Assembly (NCBI GenBank): GCA_945900945.1
Contig: CAMDKL010000008.1
Coordinates: 1-64,000 of the forward strand
Length of the DNA stretch: 64,000 nt
Direction of reading: 5' to 3'
DNA from: Pirellula staleyi DSM 6068
GTDB taxonomy: Bacteria > Planctomycetota > Planctomycetia > Pirellulales > Pirellulaceae
Shown: one piece after another, positions 28,119-36,521 of the stretch
How positions within the stretch are numbered: position 1 is the stretch's first letter
Layout of the letters: every line of letters begins with the position of its first letter
Program-made: the position numbers and the translations under genes
The notes under the pieces: generated by a model
Told to the model about the DNA's origin: nothing
The model's database searches: none
Seen by the model: only the letters and a program-made list of their open reading frames with translations

Positions 28119-29899
28119 TAGTTGGACGGCGCTCCACGTGCAGCTCCACTGCCTCCGCCGCCGCCAGTTGCCATTCTCTTGCGAAGCTGAGCGACTAATT
28201 CTGATTGATCGATCGAACCATCCTTGTTGGTATCGTAATCTGTAAAACTGTTCTTCATTCGTTCGTTGTCTGCGACTTCGACCAAACTCAGCTTTCCATC
28301 GGTATTCGCATCCATTCTTACCAACATGGCAGCAGCAATTGCAGCGGGATCACCACCACCACCCTTATCGCCGCCACTTGGGCCGTCTGGTGCAGGACCT
28401 TTTCCTGACCGGGCACTCGAGGGCGTCGAAATAGGTGTCTGGGATGTAATCTTTGCCAGCGCCTCGCGATCATCGGTTTCTTCAATTTCAGGGAGATCCA
28501 TTTTGTCGATATGGTTTCGAGGATCGAGCACGACCTTATCTTGAGAGACAACGCCTTGTTTTATGGTGACAAACCTATCATTCGTAGCACCGATCTTGAT
28601 TTCTCGGGTTTCCCATTCTTTCTCATTTTGGACTAAAACGAAATGGTGCTTTTTAGTCTCATAAACGGCATGGACTGGGATCTGAATCACATCCGGAATC
28701 TGTTCTACAAAGATTCGAACCTCGGCCGTCATACCCGTACGAATCTCTTGGGGTGGATCTACGATCTGCACAATTACAGCGTATTCTTTGACGTTGGATC
28801 CAAAATAGTTTCCCGGTTCGGCATACTTGTTTACCTTGGTGACCCGTCCGAGAAGTTCATTGTCCACCGCACCAACGTTGATTTTCACGGGCATGCCATC
28901 ACGTATCAAGGTTATGCGAGACTCGTTCACTTTGGCTTTCACTTGCATGCGACTGGGATCTGGCAGCAGAAAAACTGTTTGCAGTTCACGCACGAGCGAA
29001 CCAGCAGCCACGATGAAATCACCGCCTGAGCGTCCACCAAATTTATTGGCGTAGACAACTTGACCATCTGAGGGTGCATACAACGTACATGCTTTGATCT
29101 GCTGTTGGATCTCTAGTAGTTTGTTCTTTTCTTCAAAAGCCGTACTCTTGTCTGATAATAGTTTCGCTCTGGCTGTCTCGATATCGCTATTGAATGTGAC
29201 CAGCATTTTTTCTTTGGTCAAATTGTCTAAAACTCTTAATTTACCTTGGGCCGATTCCAACATCCTCTGCGAATTTTGAACCGCGAATTGCTCGGACTCG
29301 ATTTGCAGCGCTTTGAGTGTTCCCTTGGCCGCGAGTCGCTCCGCGCTTTGAAGCGACAGTTCCGCTTTTCGAAGACCCTGTTGTTGGATGGCAATATCAC
29401 TCAATATCGTCTTTTGTTCCGTCAAATATGTGCCCTCAAGATACTCTTGTTTAGCAATAGCTGCCCTGCTGACTGCTGCTTCACTACTGATCACAGTCGA
29501 TTCCGCGGAACTTACAACGATCCTTTGATTCTTAACGTCTTGATCCAAAGAGGACGAATCCAGTTGGCAAAGTTCATCCCCTTTCTTAACAATGACGCCT
29601 TCGAGGACTAGGGAGAGAATCGGCGTACCACTGCCTCCTCTGCCTTTTACCTCACACTTGACTTCGTTGTTGCTGCTGCTTTCAATTTCGCCCTGTTCCA
29701 ACACAATGTGATCAAAGGGCCCGCTCCGCACTTCATGCAAAAGCAGCTCTTTGTCCAACGCAGAATTCGAAGTCGTCTCTGAGTATTGCCACCAGACGAA
29801 GCCGCCAACGCCAAATAATAAAACCGCAATCGCGATAAACAGGGTGACTTTAGCGGAGCCTCGTTTGTCTTGTGAAAGTCTGTGATAGTGAAAAGACAT
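28118..29899 (-). CDS. MacA/HlyD-type adaptor with C-terminal EF-hands
   Basis: This is a 593-residue periplasmic adaptor. It has one N-terminal membrane helix (VTLFIAIAVLLFGVGGFVWW), a lipoyl-like/barrel-sandwich half around residues 60-120, a long coiled-coil hairpin (about 125-275, Glu/Gln/Ala rich), the second lipoyl half (YAPSDGQVVYANKFGGRSGG) and beta-barrel and membrane-proximal domains up to about 470. After a Ser/Pro/Gly-rich linker the C-terminus adds two EF-hand loops, DANTDGKLSLVE (530-541) and DTNKDGSIDQSE (556-567). Standard MacA proteins are about 370 residues and have no EF-hand. The first gene of the exporter operon; calcium control of the pump is an inference from the loops. 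Confidence 0.88.
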   Translation of the reverse strand: MSFHYHRLSQDKRGSAKVTLFIAIAVLLFGVGGFVWWQYSETTSNSALDKELLLHEVRSGPFDHIVLEQGEIESSSNNEVKCEVKGRGGSGTPILSLVLEGVIVKKGDELCQLDSSSLDQDVKNQRIVVSSAESTVISSEAAVSRAAIAKQEYLEGTYLTEQKTILSDIAIQQQGLRKAELSLQSAERLAAKGTLKALQIESEQFAVQNSQRMLESAQGKLRVLDNLTKEKMLVTFNSDIETARAKLLSDKSTAFEEKNKLLEIQQQIKACTLYAPSDGQVVYANKFGGRSGGDFIVAAGSLVRELQTVFLLPDPSRMQVKAKVNESRITLIRDGMPVKINVGAVDNELLGRVTKVNKYAEPGNYFGSNVKEYAVIVQIVDPPQEIRTGMTAEVRIFVEQIPDVIQIPVHAVYETKKHHFVLVQNEKEWETREIKIGATNDRFVTIKQGVVSQDKVVLDPRNHIDKMDLPEIEETDDREALAKITSQTPISTPSSARSGKGPAPDGPSGGDKGGGGDPAAIAAAMLVRMDANTDGKLSLVEVADNERMKNSFTDYDTNKDGSIDQSELVAQLRKRMATGGGGGSGAARGAPSN

Positions 29900-30426
29900 T
29901 TTGGAGGGGGCTTGGTAGGAGGGAGTGCTCGATCCAATCGCGGGGAATGGCGATAACGAATTCGAATATTATCCACGAAAGTCAACAGTAATGCCACTAG
30001 GAAATCGTGGTTTGGTATCCATTCGTTACGAAGAATATCCGCAGTCAACCTTAAAACCCAGTCAAAACTCGATAGTTTCGTTGCGAAAACCAAATAGGGC
30101 GTACCGTTGGTCCCGATTTCCCCGATTTCACGATCCTGAAATGGCTGGATTCTTCGTCGATTCAGTATCTTTTACTTTAATACTGATGCTAAAAAAGTAT
30201 TATGTCTTATGTAGAAGCGACGAAAGGATGGATAATTGCCTAAAATGACCACGACAGGCTGAAAGAGCGCTCTGCGAAAATTGGGGTATTTGGGTATTAT
30301 GGTGCTACATGAGCATGCTTCGGAAAAACTCTTGCCAGTCGAGTTCGATACAACCGATTCCATAAACCTCTCTTTGTTCGGACCTTTTTTAGTAAAACCA
30401 CACACGGCTCCAGCCGGTAAAACCAG
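29900..30426. other. Divergent promoter region without a gene
   Basis: These 527 bp lie between the adaptor gene and cysE. Short open frames occur on both strands but none has a ribosome-binding site or recognisable protein character. The region is A/T-richer than its surroundings around 30160-30230. No repeat or hairpin stands out. Confidence 0.5.
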
Positions 30427-31404
30427 ATGGCATCCGATTTTCGACTCAAGGAACAGCTTCCACGCCTGACGGATGCGATAGTGCGCAGCTACAAGGCACA
30501 AGATCGCATCAATCACCTAGGGCATTGCCCCCTCCCTAAGTACGAAGTGATCGTGCAGATCCTGGAGGACCTAAAGGACTTGCTTTACCCGGGTTTTCGC
30601 CGCCGGGAGGGCTTGCACGCGGGCAACATAACCTACCACGTTGGCAATTTGGTGGATGCCTTGCATGATCGGTTGACAACGCAAATTGCGAGAGCGTTGC
30701 TCCATTCTGACCGTGTGGATGCCAAGTCACCGAACGTGAACCCTTGCGAAAACGCGATCGACTATGAGGCGAAAGGTCAAGCGATAGCGATTGCACTTTT
30801 AGAGAGAATCCCGCAGCTGAGAGCCGCCCTGGAAAAGGATGTCGAAGCTGCCTACGAAGGTGACCCAAGCGTTTCCAATCGCGACGAGATTATTTTTTGT
30901 TTCCCAGGTTTAGAGGCGGTTACCATCTATCGTATCGCTCACGAACTGGTCCATTTCGCTGTCCCTTTTATCCCTCGTATGATGACGGAATGGGCTCACA
31001 AGCAGACAGGGATAGATATCCACCCCGGCGCAACGATTGGCGACTTCTTTTTTATTGATCACGGCACGGGCGTGGTTATCGGTGAGACCTGCAACATTGG
31101 CGACCACGTCAAAATCTATCAAGGAGTGACACTCGGCGCGTTGAGCTTCGCAACCGATGCCGATGGCCAATTGATTCGCGGCACGAAGCGTCATCCGACG
31201 ATTGAGGATCGGGTTGTCATCTATGCGAATGCAACCATTCTCGGAGGACGAACGACCGTTGGTCACGATAGCGTTATCGGTTCAAGCGTGTGGGTCACCA
31301 GTAGTGTGACGCCGCATTCGACCGTTGTTTTGGAGAAGCCCAAGCTACGAATTCGAAGCGGCCAGCCTGATGAATGGATGCATGATTCGAACTATCAGAT
31401 ATAG
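30427..31404 (+). CDS. cysE: Serine O-acetyltransferase
   Basis: This 325-residue enzyme would transfer acetyl from acetyl-CoA to L-serine, the first step of cysteine synthesis. The helical N-terminal part (1-160) ends in [17 protein letters not shown]. The left-handed beta-helix follows with [20 protein letters not shown] (catalytic Asp211-His212), [20 protein letters not shown], and [20 protein letters not shown]. It belongs to the longer bacterial EpsC/SAT group. ATG 30427 fits the family start, though no strong ribosome-binding site is seen. It is followed 8 bp later by a ketosynthase-like gene and then a cysteine desulfurase, suggesting a sulfur-related operon. Confidence 0.92.
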   Translation: MASDFRLKEQLPRLTDAIVRSYKAQDRINHLGHCPLPKYEVIVQILEDLKDLLYPGFRRREGLHAGNITYHVGNLVDALHDRLTTQIARALLHSDRVDAKSPNVNPCENAIDYEAKGQAIAIALLERIPQLRAALEKDVEAAYEGDPSVSNRDEIIFCFPGLEAVTIYRIAHELVHFAVPFIPRMMTEWAHKQTGIDIHPGATIGDFFFIDHGTGVVIGETCNIGDHVKIYQGVTLGALSFATDADGQLIRGTKRHPTIEDRVVIYANATILGGRTTVGHDSVIGSSVWVTSSVTPHSTVVLEKPKLRIRSGQPDEWMHDSNYQI

Positions 31405-31412
31405 GTCGCGCG

Positions 31413-32747
31413 ATGAACACTAGGGAGTTTGTTGGGGCAGACGAAATCGTCATTACCGGTTACGGTGCCATCACACCGCTCGGCCATGATGTCGAATCGT
31501 ACTACCAGTCATTGATGCGCGGGAAGTCTGCGGTTGGGTTACTTGCGCCTGAGTTGGGTGTAGATGGAACGCACTGGCTGAGTGCGGTCATTCGTGACTT
31601 CGATCCCAAAGTGCACGTCCAACCTCGCAAGTCGATCAAGGTCATGTGTCGGGAGATTCAGTTGGGCTTCGGTGCCGCCATGCAAGCGTTCAAGATGGCA
31701 AGCATTACGGCTTGTCCTGTCGATCCGGATCGGATTGGAACTGTGTTTTCGGGTGAAATGTTTTTTAGCGAGACGGCCGACGTCGAGAGCATTGTCCGAT
31801 TGTGTTCTTACAACGGCAAGATGGATCATAGCCGCTGGGCGGTTGAGGCGATTGAAAACATGAATCCGCTGTGGATGTTAAAGTCCCTTCCGAACATGGC
31901 TGCATGCCACGTCGGAATTGCGCTAGATGCGCGAGGCCCAAACAATACGATTACGACGCTTGGCACGAGTGGTTTGAACGCGGTATTGGAAGCTATTAAC
32001 GTGATTCGTCGCGGAAAAGCTGACGTCATGGTCGTTGGTTCTACTGCTTCACAAAATACTTTAACGCGAATGTTTCAACGCTACGACGAGGATTTTTCCA
32101 AATCGTACTCCAGTCCGTCAACAGCTTGCAAACCCTTTGATTTGGCTCGCGATGGTTCCGTATCTGGCGAATCGGCTTCTGCCGTTATCCTGGAACGCCG
32201 TTCGCACGCGGAGTCGCGGGGCGCAACCATCCTCGGTTCGATTTCCGCTTGGGCCAATAGGTTTGGCAAATCCACGCAGGGCCGATGGAGTGGAACGCAG
32301 AGCGCGACAGAGAGTACATTATCGACATTGCTCGAACGGTCTGGATTGAGCGTGAAAGACATCGATCACGTGAACGCATGCGCCAACGGCACGATCGCTT
32401 GCGATGCTGGGGAATCGCGAGGTATCGCCAAAGTCTTAAAAGATGTGCCTGTTGTTTCGTACAAGGGTGCCATTGGCGACTGCGTTAGCGGGTCGGGGCT
32501 TATCGAATGGATCGCATCCTTAGCGGGAATGAGAGCGGGAGCCATTCCGCCAACGACAAACCATGAAACGACAGCTGCTGATTGCCCGGTAAACGTTATC
32601 TCGAAAACAGCAAAGCCGCGGAACGCATCGAATGCCATTAAACTTTCGCTTACGCACCAGGGCCATTGTGTTGGCATAGTGTTTTCGGTGGCGACCATTT
32701 CTGCGGTCCCAGTTTCTATCGTTCCCGTTGTTTCAGCGGTCCTTTAG
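31413..32747 (+). CDS. Ketosynthase-like protein lacking catalytic residues
   Basis: This 444-residue protein has the thiolase fold of beta-ketoacyl-ACP synthase II. It begins VITGYGAITPLGHDVESYYQ and contains CKPFDLARDGSVSGESASAV and GCVS-type glycine motifs. By alignment with FabF in memory, the active-site cysteine of TACTSG is Gly184 (TLGTSG), the first histidine of NAHGTST is Cys323 (VNACANG), and the second of TGHLLGAAG is Asp356 (IGDCVSGSG). Only the lysine (Lys351, VSYKGA) remains. Such a protein cannot decarboxylate or condense malonyl units in the usual way. It could be a chain-length-factor-like or scaffold subunit, or a thiol-binding pseudoenzyme. It is tightly packed between cysE (8 bp) and the desulfurase gene (2 bp). 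Confidence 0.8.
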   Translation: MNTREFVGADEIVITGYGAITPLGHDVESYYQSLMRGKSAVGLLAPELGVDGTHWLSAVIRDFDPKVHVQPRKSIKVMCREIQLGFGAAMQAFKMASITACPVDPDRIGTVFSGEMFFSETADVESIVRLCSYNGKMDHSRWAVEAIENMNPLWMLKSLPNMAACHVGIALDARGPNNTITTLGTSGLNAVLEAINVIRRGKADVMVVGSTASQNTLTRMFQRYDEDFSKSYSSPSTACKPFDLARDGSVSGESASAVILERRSHAESRGATILGSISAWANRFGKSTQGRWSGTQSATESTLSTLLERSGLSVKDIDHVNACANGTIACDAGESRGIAKVLKDVPVVSYKGAIGDCVSGSGLIEWIASLAGMRAGAIPPTTNHETTAADCPVNVISKTAKPRNASNAIKLSLTHQGHCVGIVFSVATISAVPVSIVPVVSAVL

Positions 32748-32749
32748 GC

Positions 32750-33934
32750 ATGGCAATTTATCTCGACAACCAAGCGACGACTCGAGTCGACCCGGCAGTC
32801 ATCGCCGCGATGATGCCCATGATGGATCTGTATTACGCAAATCCTGGGAGCACAACACACGAAGCCGGTCGTTTGGTTGGCGAGTTAGTCAACGACGCGA
32901 TTCAACGGATTGCAGACCATTTCAACGCGAGCAGCGACGAAATTATCGTCACCAGCGGTGCTACGGAAAGCAATAATCTTGCATTGTTTGGCGTCGCGAT
33001 GCATCCCAAACAAAAGCGACGCTCCCTAGTCTCGCTCGTTACCGAACACCGAGCTGTGCTCGATCCGATTGCCAAGTTAGAAAGGCTTGGGTTCGAGGTT
33101 ATTCGATTACCGGTTGTGCAAAACGGTCATCCCGAAGCTGGCATCGTCGAGCTCGACCGGCTAGCAAATGCAATCAGTGACAACACTGCCCTGGTCAGTA
33201 TCATGCTGGCGAACAATGAGATTGGAACTCTACAGCCGATCGCCGATATCGCCAAACTGTGCCAACGATTTTGTATCCCACTTCATACCGACGCCAGTCA
33301 GGTTGTGGGACGCATGCCCATCGATGTCCAATCGCTAGGCGTCGACTTGTTGAGTTTTTCTGCACACAAGTTTTATGGCCCGAAGGGAATGGGTGGGCTG
33401 TATGTTCGTCAGTCCCCAACGCCCGTAAAGCTCCAAGGCCAAATCTTGGGGGGTGGCCAGCAATTGAATCTTCGTTCTGGCACGCTCAATAGCGTTGGGA
33501 TTATCGGCATGGCTAAGGCTTTGGACATTTCGCACCAGTCTTTTGGCCCCGAAATGGCAGCTCAGGAACACCTTAGGAATTTGCTTTGGGCATTATTGAA
33601 TAAACGGATTGATGGTCTCAAACTGAATGGTCCAAATTTGGCTGCGGAAAACCGTTCCTCAAGATTGGTAAGCAACCTTAACGTCTGTTTCCCCATGGTG
33701 GAGGGGCAGTCATTGATGTTGGAATTGCCGGGTTTGGCTGTAAGTAGCGGAAGTGCTTGCACGTCCGCTGAACCGCATCCTAGCCATGTTTTGTTGGGAA
33801 TTGGACTAAGTGTGGACGAAGCTAGATCCAGTTTGAGGTTTGGCATTGGCCGATTTAATACGGAAGCTGAGATCCTGCAGTCGGCGGAATGGTTGGGAGA
33901 GGCTCATGCGAAACTTGCCCACTTTGTAGCTTGA
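32750..33934 (+). CDS. Cysteine desulfurase (NifS/IscS family)
   Basis: This 394-residue PLP enzyme takes sulfur from cysteine to make a persulfide for Fe-S clusters, thiamin or tRNA. It begins MAIYLDNQATTRVDPAVIAA, which sets ATG 32750 two bases after the previous stop. It has TSGATESNN, His100 in VTEHRAV, the PLP lysine in SFSAHKFYGPKG (Lys207) and the catalytic Cys337 in VSSGSACTSAEPHPSHVLLG. The short SACTS-type loop belongs to the NifS/IscS (class I) group. No iscU, iscR or iscA lies beside it. Together with cysE two genes upstream it links cysteine synthesis to sulfur mobilisation. Confidence 0.93.
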   Translation: MAIYLDNQATTRVDPAVIAAMMPMMDLYYANPGSTTHEAGRLVGELVNDAIQRIADHFNASSDEIIVTSGATESNNLALFGVAMHPKQKRRSLVSLVTEHRAVLDPIAKLERLGFEVIRLPVVQNGHPEAGIVELDRLANAISDNTALVSIMLANNEIGTLQPIADIAKLCQRFCIPLHTDASQVVGRMPIDVQSLGVDLLSFSAHKFYGPKGMGGLYVRQSPTPVKLQGQILGGGQQLNLRSGTLNSVGIIGMAKALDISHQSFGPEMAAQEHLRNLLWALLNKRIDGLKLNGPNLAAENRSSRLVSNLNVCFPMVEGQSLMLELPGLAVSSGSACTSAEPHPSHVLLGIGLSVDEARSSLRFGIGRFNTEAEILQSAEWLGEAHAKLAHFVA

Positions 33935-34004
33935 CCGACATTTATCATGTCTAGACAATGTTCAAACAGGATCACCTTTTTTCTTCAACGATATTTGAGA
34001 CCGA

Positions 34005-35267
34005 ATGAGTCTTGCCCCATCCACGGATGTCACTTCCCCTCAAGCGGCTAACAGCCCAATCGAAAAAATTGCCTCCAAACAGGTACCGGACCAAAGTGGT
34101 CGATTTGGCGATTTTGGTGGCCGTTTCGTGCCCGAGACGCTGACCAGGGCGTTGGACGAATTAGTTGTTGAGTACGAGCGAGCGATGAAGGATACCGATT
34201 TCCACGCCGAGCTCAACGAGCTTCTCCATCGATTTGTCGGTCGCCCCTCGCCGCTTTATCACGCCCAACGTTTGAGCAAACAGCTGGGTGGTGCCCAGAT
34301 TTGGCTTAAACGAGAGGATCTCAATCATACCGGTGCGCACAAAATCAATAACACTCTCGGTCAGGCGTTGTTGACGTTGCGGATGAAAAAGACTCGCGTC
34401 ATTGCGGAAACGGGTGCCGGGCAACACGGCGTTGCATCGGCCACAGCTTGTGCACATTTTGGGTTGCCATGCGTTGTCTATATGGGCTCCGAAGACGTAC
34501 GCCGTCAAAAGCCCAATGTCTTTAGCATGCGACTCATGGGTGCCGAAGTGCGGCCTGTCGAGAGCGGTTCTCGGACTTTGAGAGATGCCGTCAATGAGGC
34601 CATGCGAGACTGGATGTCCAGTGTGGAGAACACGCATTACATCATTGGGTCAGTTATCGGACCGCATCCATTTCCCATGATTGTCAGGGATTTTCAAAGT
34701 GTTATCGGACGAGAGTGTCGCGAGCAATGCTTGACATCGTTTGGTCGTTTGCCCGACGCCATTGTGGCTTGTGTTGGTGGTGGTAGCAACGCGGCAGGTA
34801 TGTTCTATCCCTTTATCGAGGATCACACGGTTCGGCTTATCGGAGTCGAGGCTGGCGGTCGTGGTTCGGAGGCAGGCGACCACGCATCGCCGCTGAGCTA
34901 CGGCTCACCTGGGGTATTGCACGGATCATACAGCTACGTCATGCAAAATGAAGATGGGCAGACGAGCGATGTCCATTCCATTTCTGCTGGCTTGGACTAT
35001 CCAGGTGTCGGGCCTGAACATAGCTATTGGAAGGACACCCAGCGAGTCGAATATACGTCGTGTCGCGATGACGAAGCGCTCGGTGCATTTGATTTCTTGG
35101 CTCGTAACGAGGGAATACTTACGGCGTTGGAAACTTGCCATGCCGTGGCCAAAGCAGCGGAAACAGCCAGGACCATGTCGCCTGATCAACACTTGGTTAT
35201 TTGTCTTTCTGGTCGGGGCGATAAAGATGCTGCCGAGCTCGCACGGCTCCGCGGCCAAGAATGGTGA
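34005..35267 (+). CDS. trpB: Tryptophan synthase beta chain
   Basis: This 420-residue PLP enzyme condenses indole with serine in the last step of tryptophan synthesis. It has [20 protein letters not shown], the PLP lysine in [19 protein letters not shown] (Lys113), [14 protein letters not shown], the phosphate loop [11 protein letters not shown] and [13 protein letters not shown] near the end. This is the TrpB1 type that partners with TrpA. TrpA is not adjacent, so the trp genes are dispersed. The first 28 residues are an extra Ser/Pro-rich tail not needed by the fold. It follows the desulfurase gene after 70 bp and may be transcribed separately. Confidence 0.95.
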   Translation: MSLAPSTDVTSPQAANSPIEKIASKQVPDQSGRFGDFGGRFVPETLTRALDELVVEYERAMKDTDFHAELNELLHRFVGRPSPLYHAQRLSKQLGGAQIWLKREDLNHTGAHKINNTLGQALLTLRMKKTRVIAETGAGQHGVASATACAHFGLPCVVYMGSEDVRRQKPNVFSMRLMGAEVRPVESGSRTLRDAVNEAMRDWMSSVENTHYIIGSVIGPHPFPMIVRDFQSVIGRECREQCLTSFGRLPDAIVACVGGGSNAAGMFYPFIEDHTVRLIGVEAGGRGSEAGDHASPLSYGSPGVLHGSYSYVMQNEDGQTSDVHSISAGLDYPGVGPEHSYWKDTQRVEYTSCRDDEALGAFDFLARNEGILTALETCHAVAKAAETARTMSPDQHLVICLSGRGDKDAAELARLRGQEW

Positions 35268-35306
35268 CCAAGCCGTACGACCTCTAAAGCAGGGTGGATT
35301 GCTAGC

Positions 35307-35343
35307 AAAAGATTAAAGTGAACTTGATTCCTTTATCTTTTTC
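35307..35343 (+). terminator. Possible terminator after trpB
   Basis: AAAAGATTAAAG and CTTTATCTTTT can pair over about 11 bp with one bulge and are followed by T. The stem is A/T-rich, so it is weak. Confidence 0.35.
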
Positions 35344-35429
35344 ACCTAGTTTCGTTCTTTTGGCTAACCATACGCCCGCGTGCGGCTACCGTGAGAACGC
35401 TATGAAACTCGGACGACTCGGATGGCTTA

Positions 35430-36521
35430 ATGACTAAACGCATCTTAATTGTTCGTCTATCTGCGATTGGGGACTGCATCCTCAGTGTCCCCGTCCTAAA
35501 CTCAATTCGTCGCAATTTTCCGGACGCTCGAATCGGCTGGGTTATCGAACGCACGTCATCGCAACTCATCCAAAATCATTCAGCACTCGATGAACTATTC
35601 ATCGTCTCCAAGCGCGCGTTCAAGTCACCTCGAGAACTATGGACTCTGGTAACGAATCTGCGAACGTGGAAACCCGACATTACCCTGGATTTGCAGGGGC
35701 TAACCAAGAGTTCACTCATCGCATGGTTATCCGGCGCTAAAGCCCGACTCGGATTCCATCGCGATATCTTCGATGGTCGAGAACTGAGCTGTTTTCTGAA
35801 CAATCGACTTTACAAACCGGAGTCGCAGCACATTGTCGATCGAAGCTTAGAATTATTAAGACTACTCGGTGTTCACGACTCCAAGGTGGCATTCGATTTG
35901 CCCGAACAAGAAACCGATAGCAATTTTGCAGAACGAACTATCGCGTCACTACAGCTAGAAGGTCGGTTTGCCATCATTAACGTCGGCGCAGGTTGGGTTT
36001 CTAAAATTTGGCCATCGAATCGATACGCTAGCATTGCCAAACATCTCGGGGAACACTGGGGGATGCCATGCCTAGTGGCTTGGTCAGGTGAAAAGGAAAA
36101 ACTAGCTGCCAACGAAGTCGTTATCGAATCGGGTGGACATGCGATGCTCTCGCCTGCGACAACACTTTCACAATTAGGCAGTTTGATTCGCCGGTCGAGC
36201 TTATTCGTAGGTTCCGATACAGGCCCGATGCATTTATCGGTTGCCAATGGAACGCCAACTATTGGTTTGATCGGACCCATGCCAATCGAGAGAGTAGGTC
36301 CAAGTGGGTCGAACAGCGCCGGCGTACAGAACGTTCGTTTGATAAAAGCATCTGCTCGCAAATTCGACTGTACGCCAATGCTCTCGATTTCTGCCGACGA
36401 GGTGATTCGTGTCTGTGACCAGTTGATGGATCGAGGCCTGCTATTACGATCCACTATTGATTTGCAACCAACCAGATCTGCCCTTCAATGCCTCGCTCGT
36501 TCTGCACTGCCGAGTGTGTAA
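35430..36521 (+). CDS. Glycosyltransferase family 9 (heptosyltransferase-like)
   Basis: This 363-residue cytoplasmic protein resembles WaaF/WaaC-type ADP-heptose:LPS heptosyltransferases. The N-terminus is KRILIVRLSAIGDCILSVPV followed by NSIRRNFPDARIGWVIE. The nucleotide-sugar side has INVGAGWVSKIWP, LFVGSDTGPMHLSVANGTPTI and GLIGPMPIERVGP. GT9 enzymes add heptose or related sugars to the LPS core. It is near lpxD and lpxI, which supports an LPS role. The 3' end overlaps the convergent neighbour by 68 bp, an unusually long antisense overlap. Confidence 0.9.
   Translation: MTKRILIVRLSAIGDCILSVPVLNSIRRNFPDARIGWVIERTSSQLIQNHSALDELFIVSKRAFKSPRELWTLVTNLRTWKPDITLDLQGLTKSSLIAWLSGAKARLGFHRDIFDGRELSCFLNNRLYKPESQHIVDRSLELLRLLGVHDSKVAFDLPEQETDSNFAERTIASLQLEGRFAIINVGAGWVSKIWPSNRYASIAKHLGEHWGMPCLVAWSGEKEKLAANEVVIESGGHAMLSPATTLSQLGSLIRRSSLFVGSDTGPMHLSVANGTPTIGLIGPMPIERVGPSGSNSAGVQNVRLIKASARKFDCTPMLSISADEVIRVCDQLMDRGLLLRSTIDLQPTRSALQCLARSALPSV

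Noticed and set aside
30172-30516. Minus-strand frame of 114 codons upstream of cysE
   Set aside because: It overlaps the start of cysE, has a high share of Cys, Arg and Tyr, and has no ribosome-binding site.
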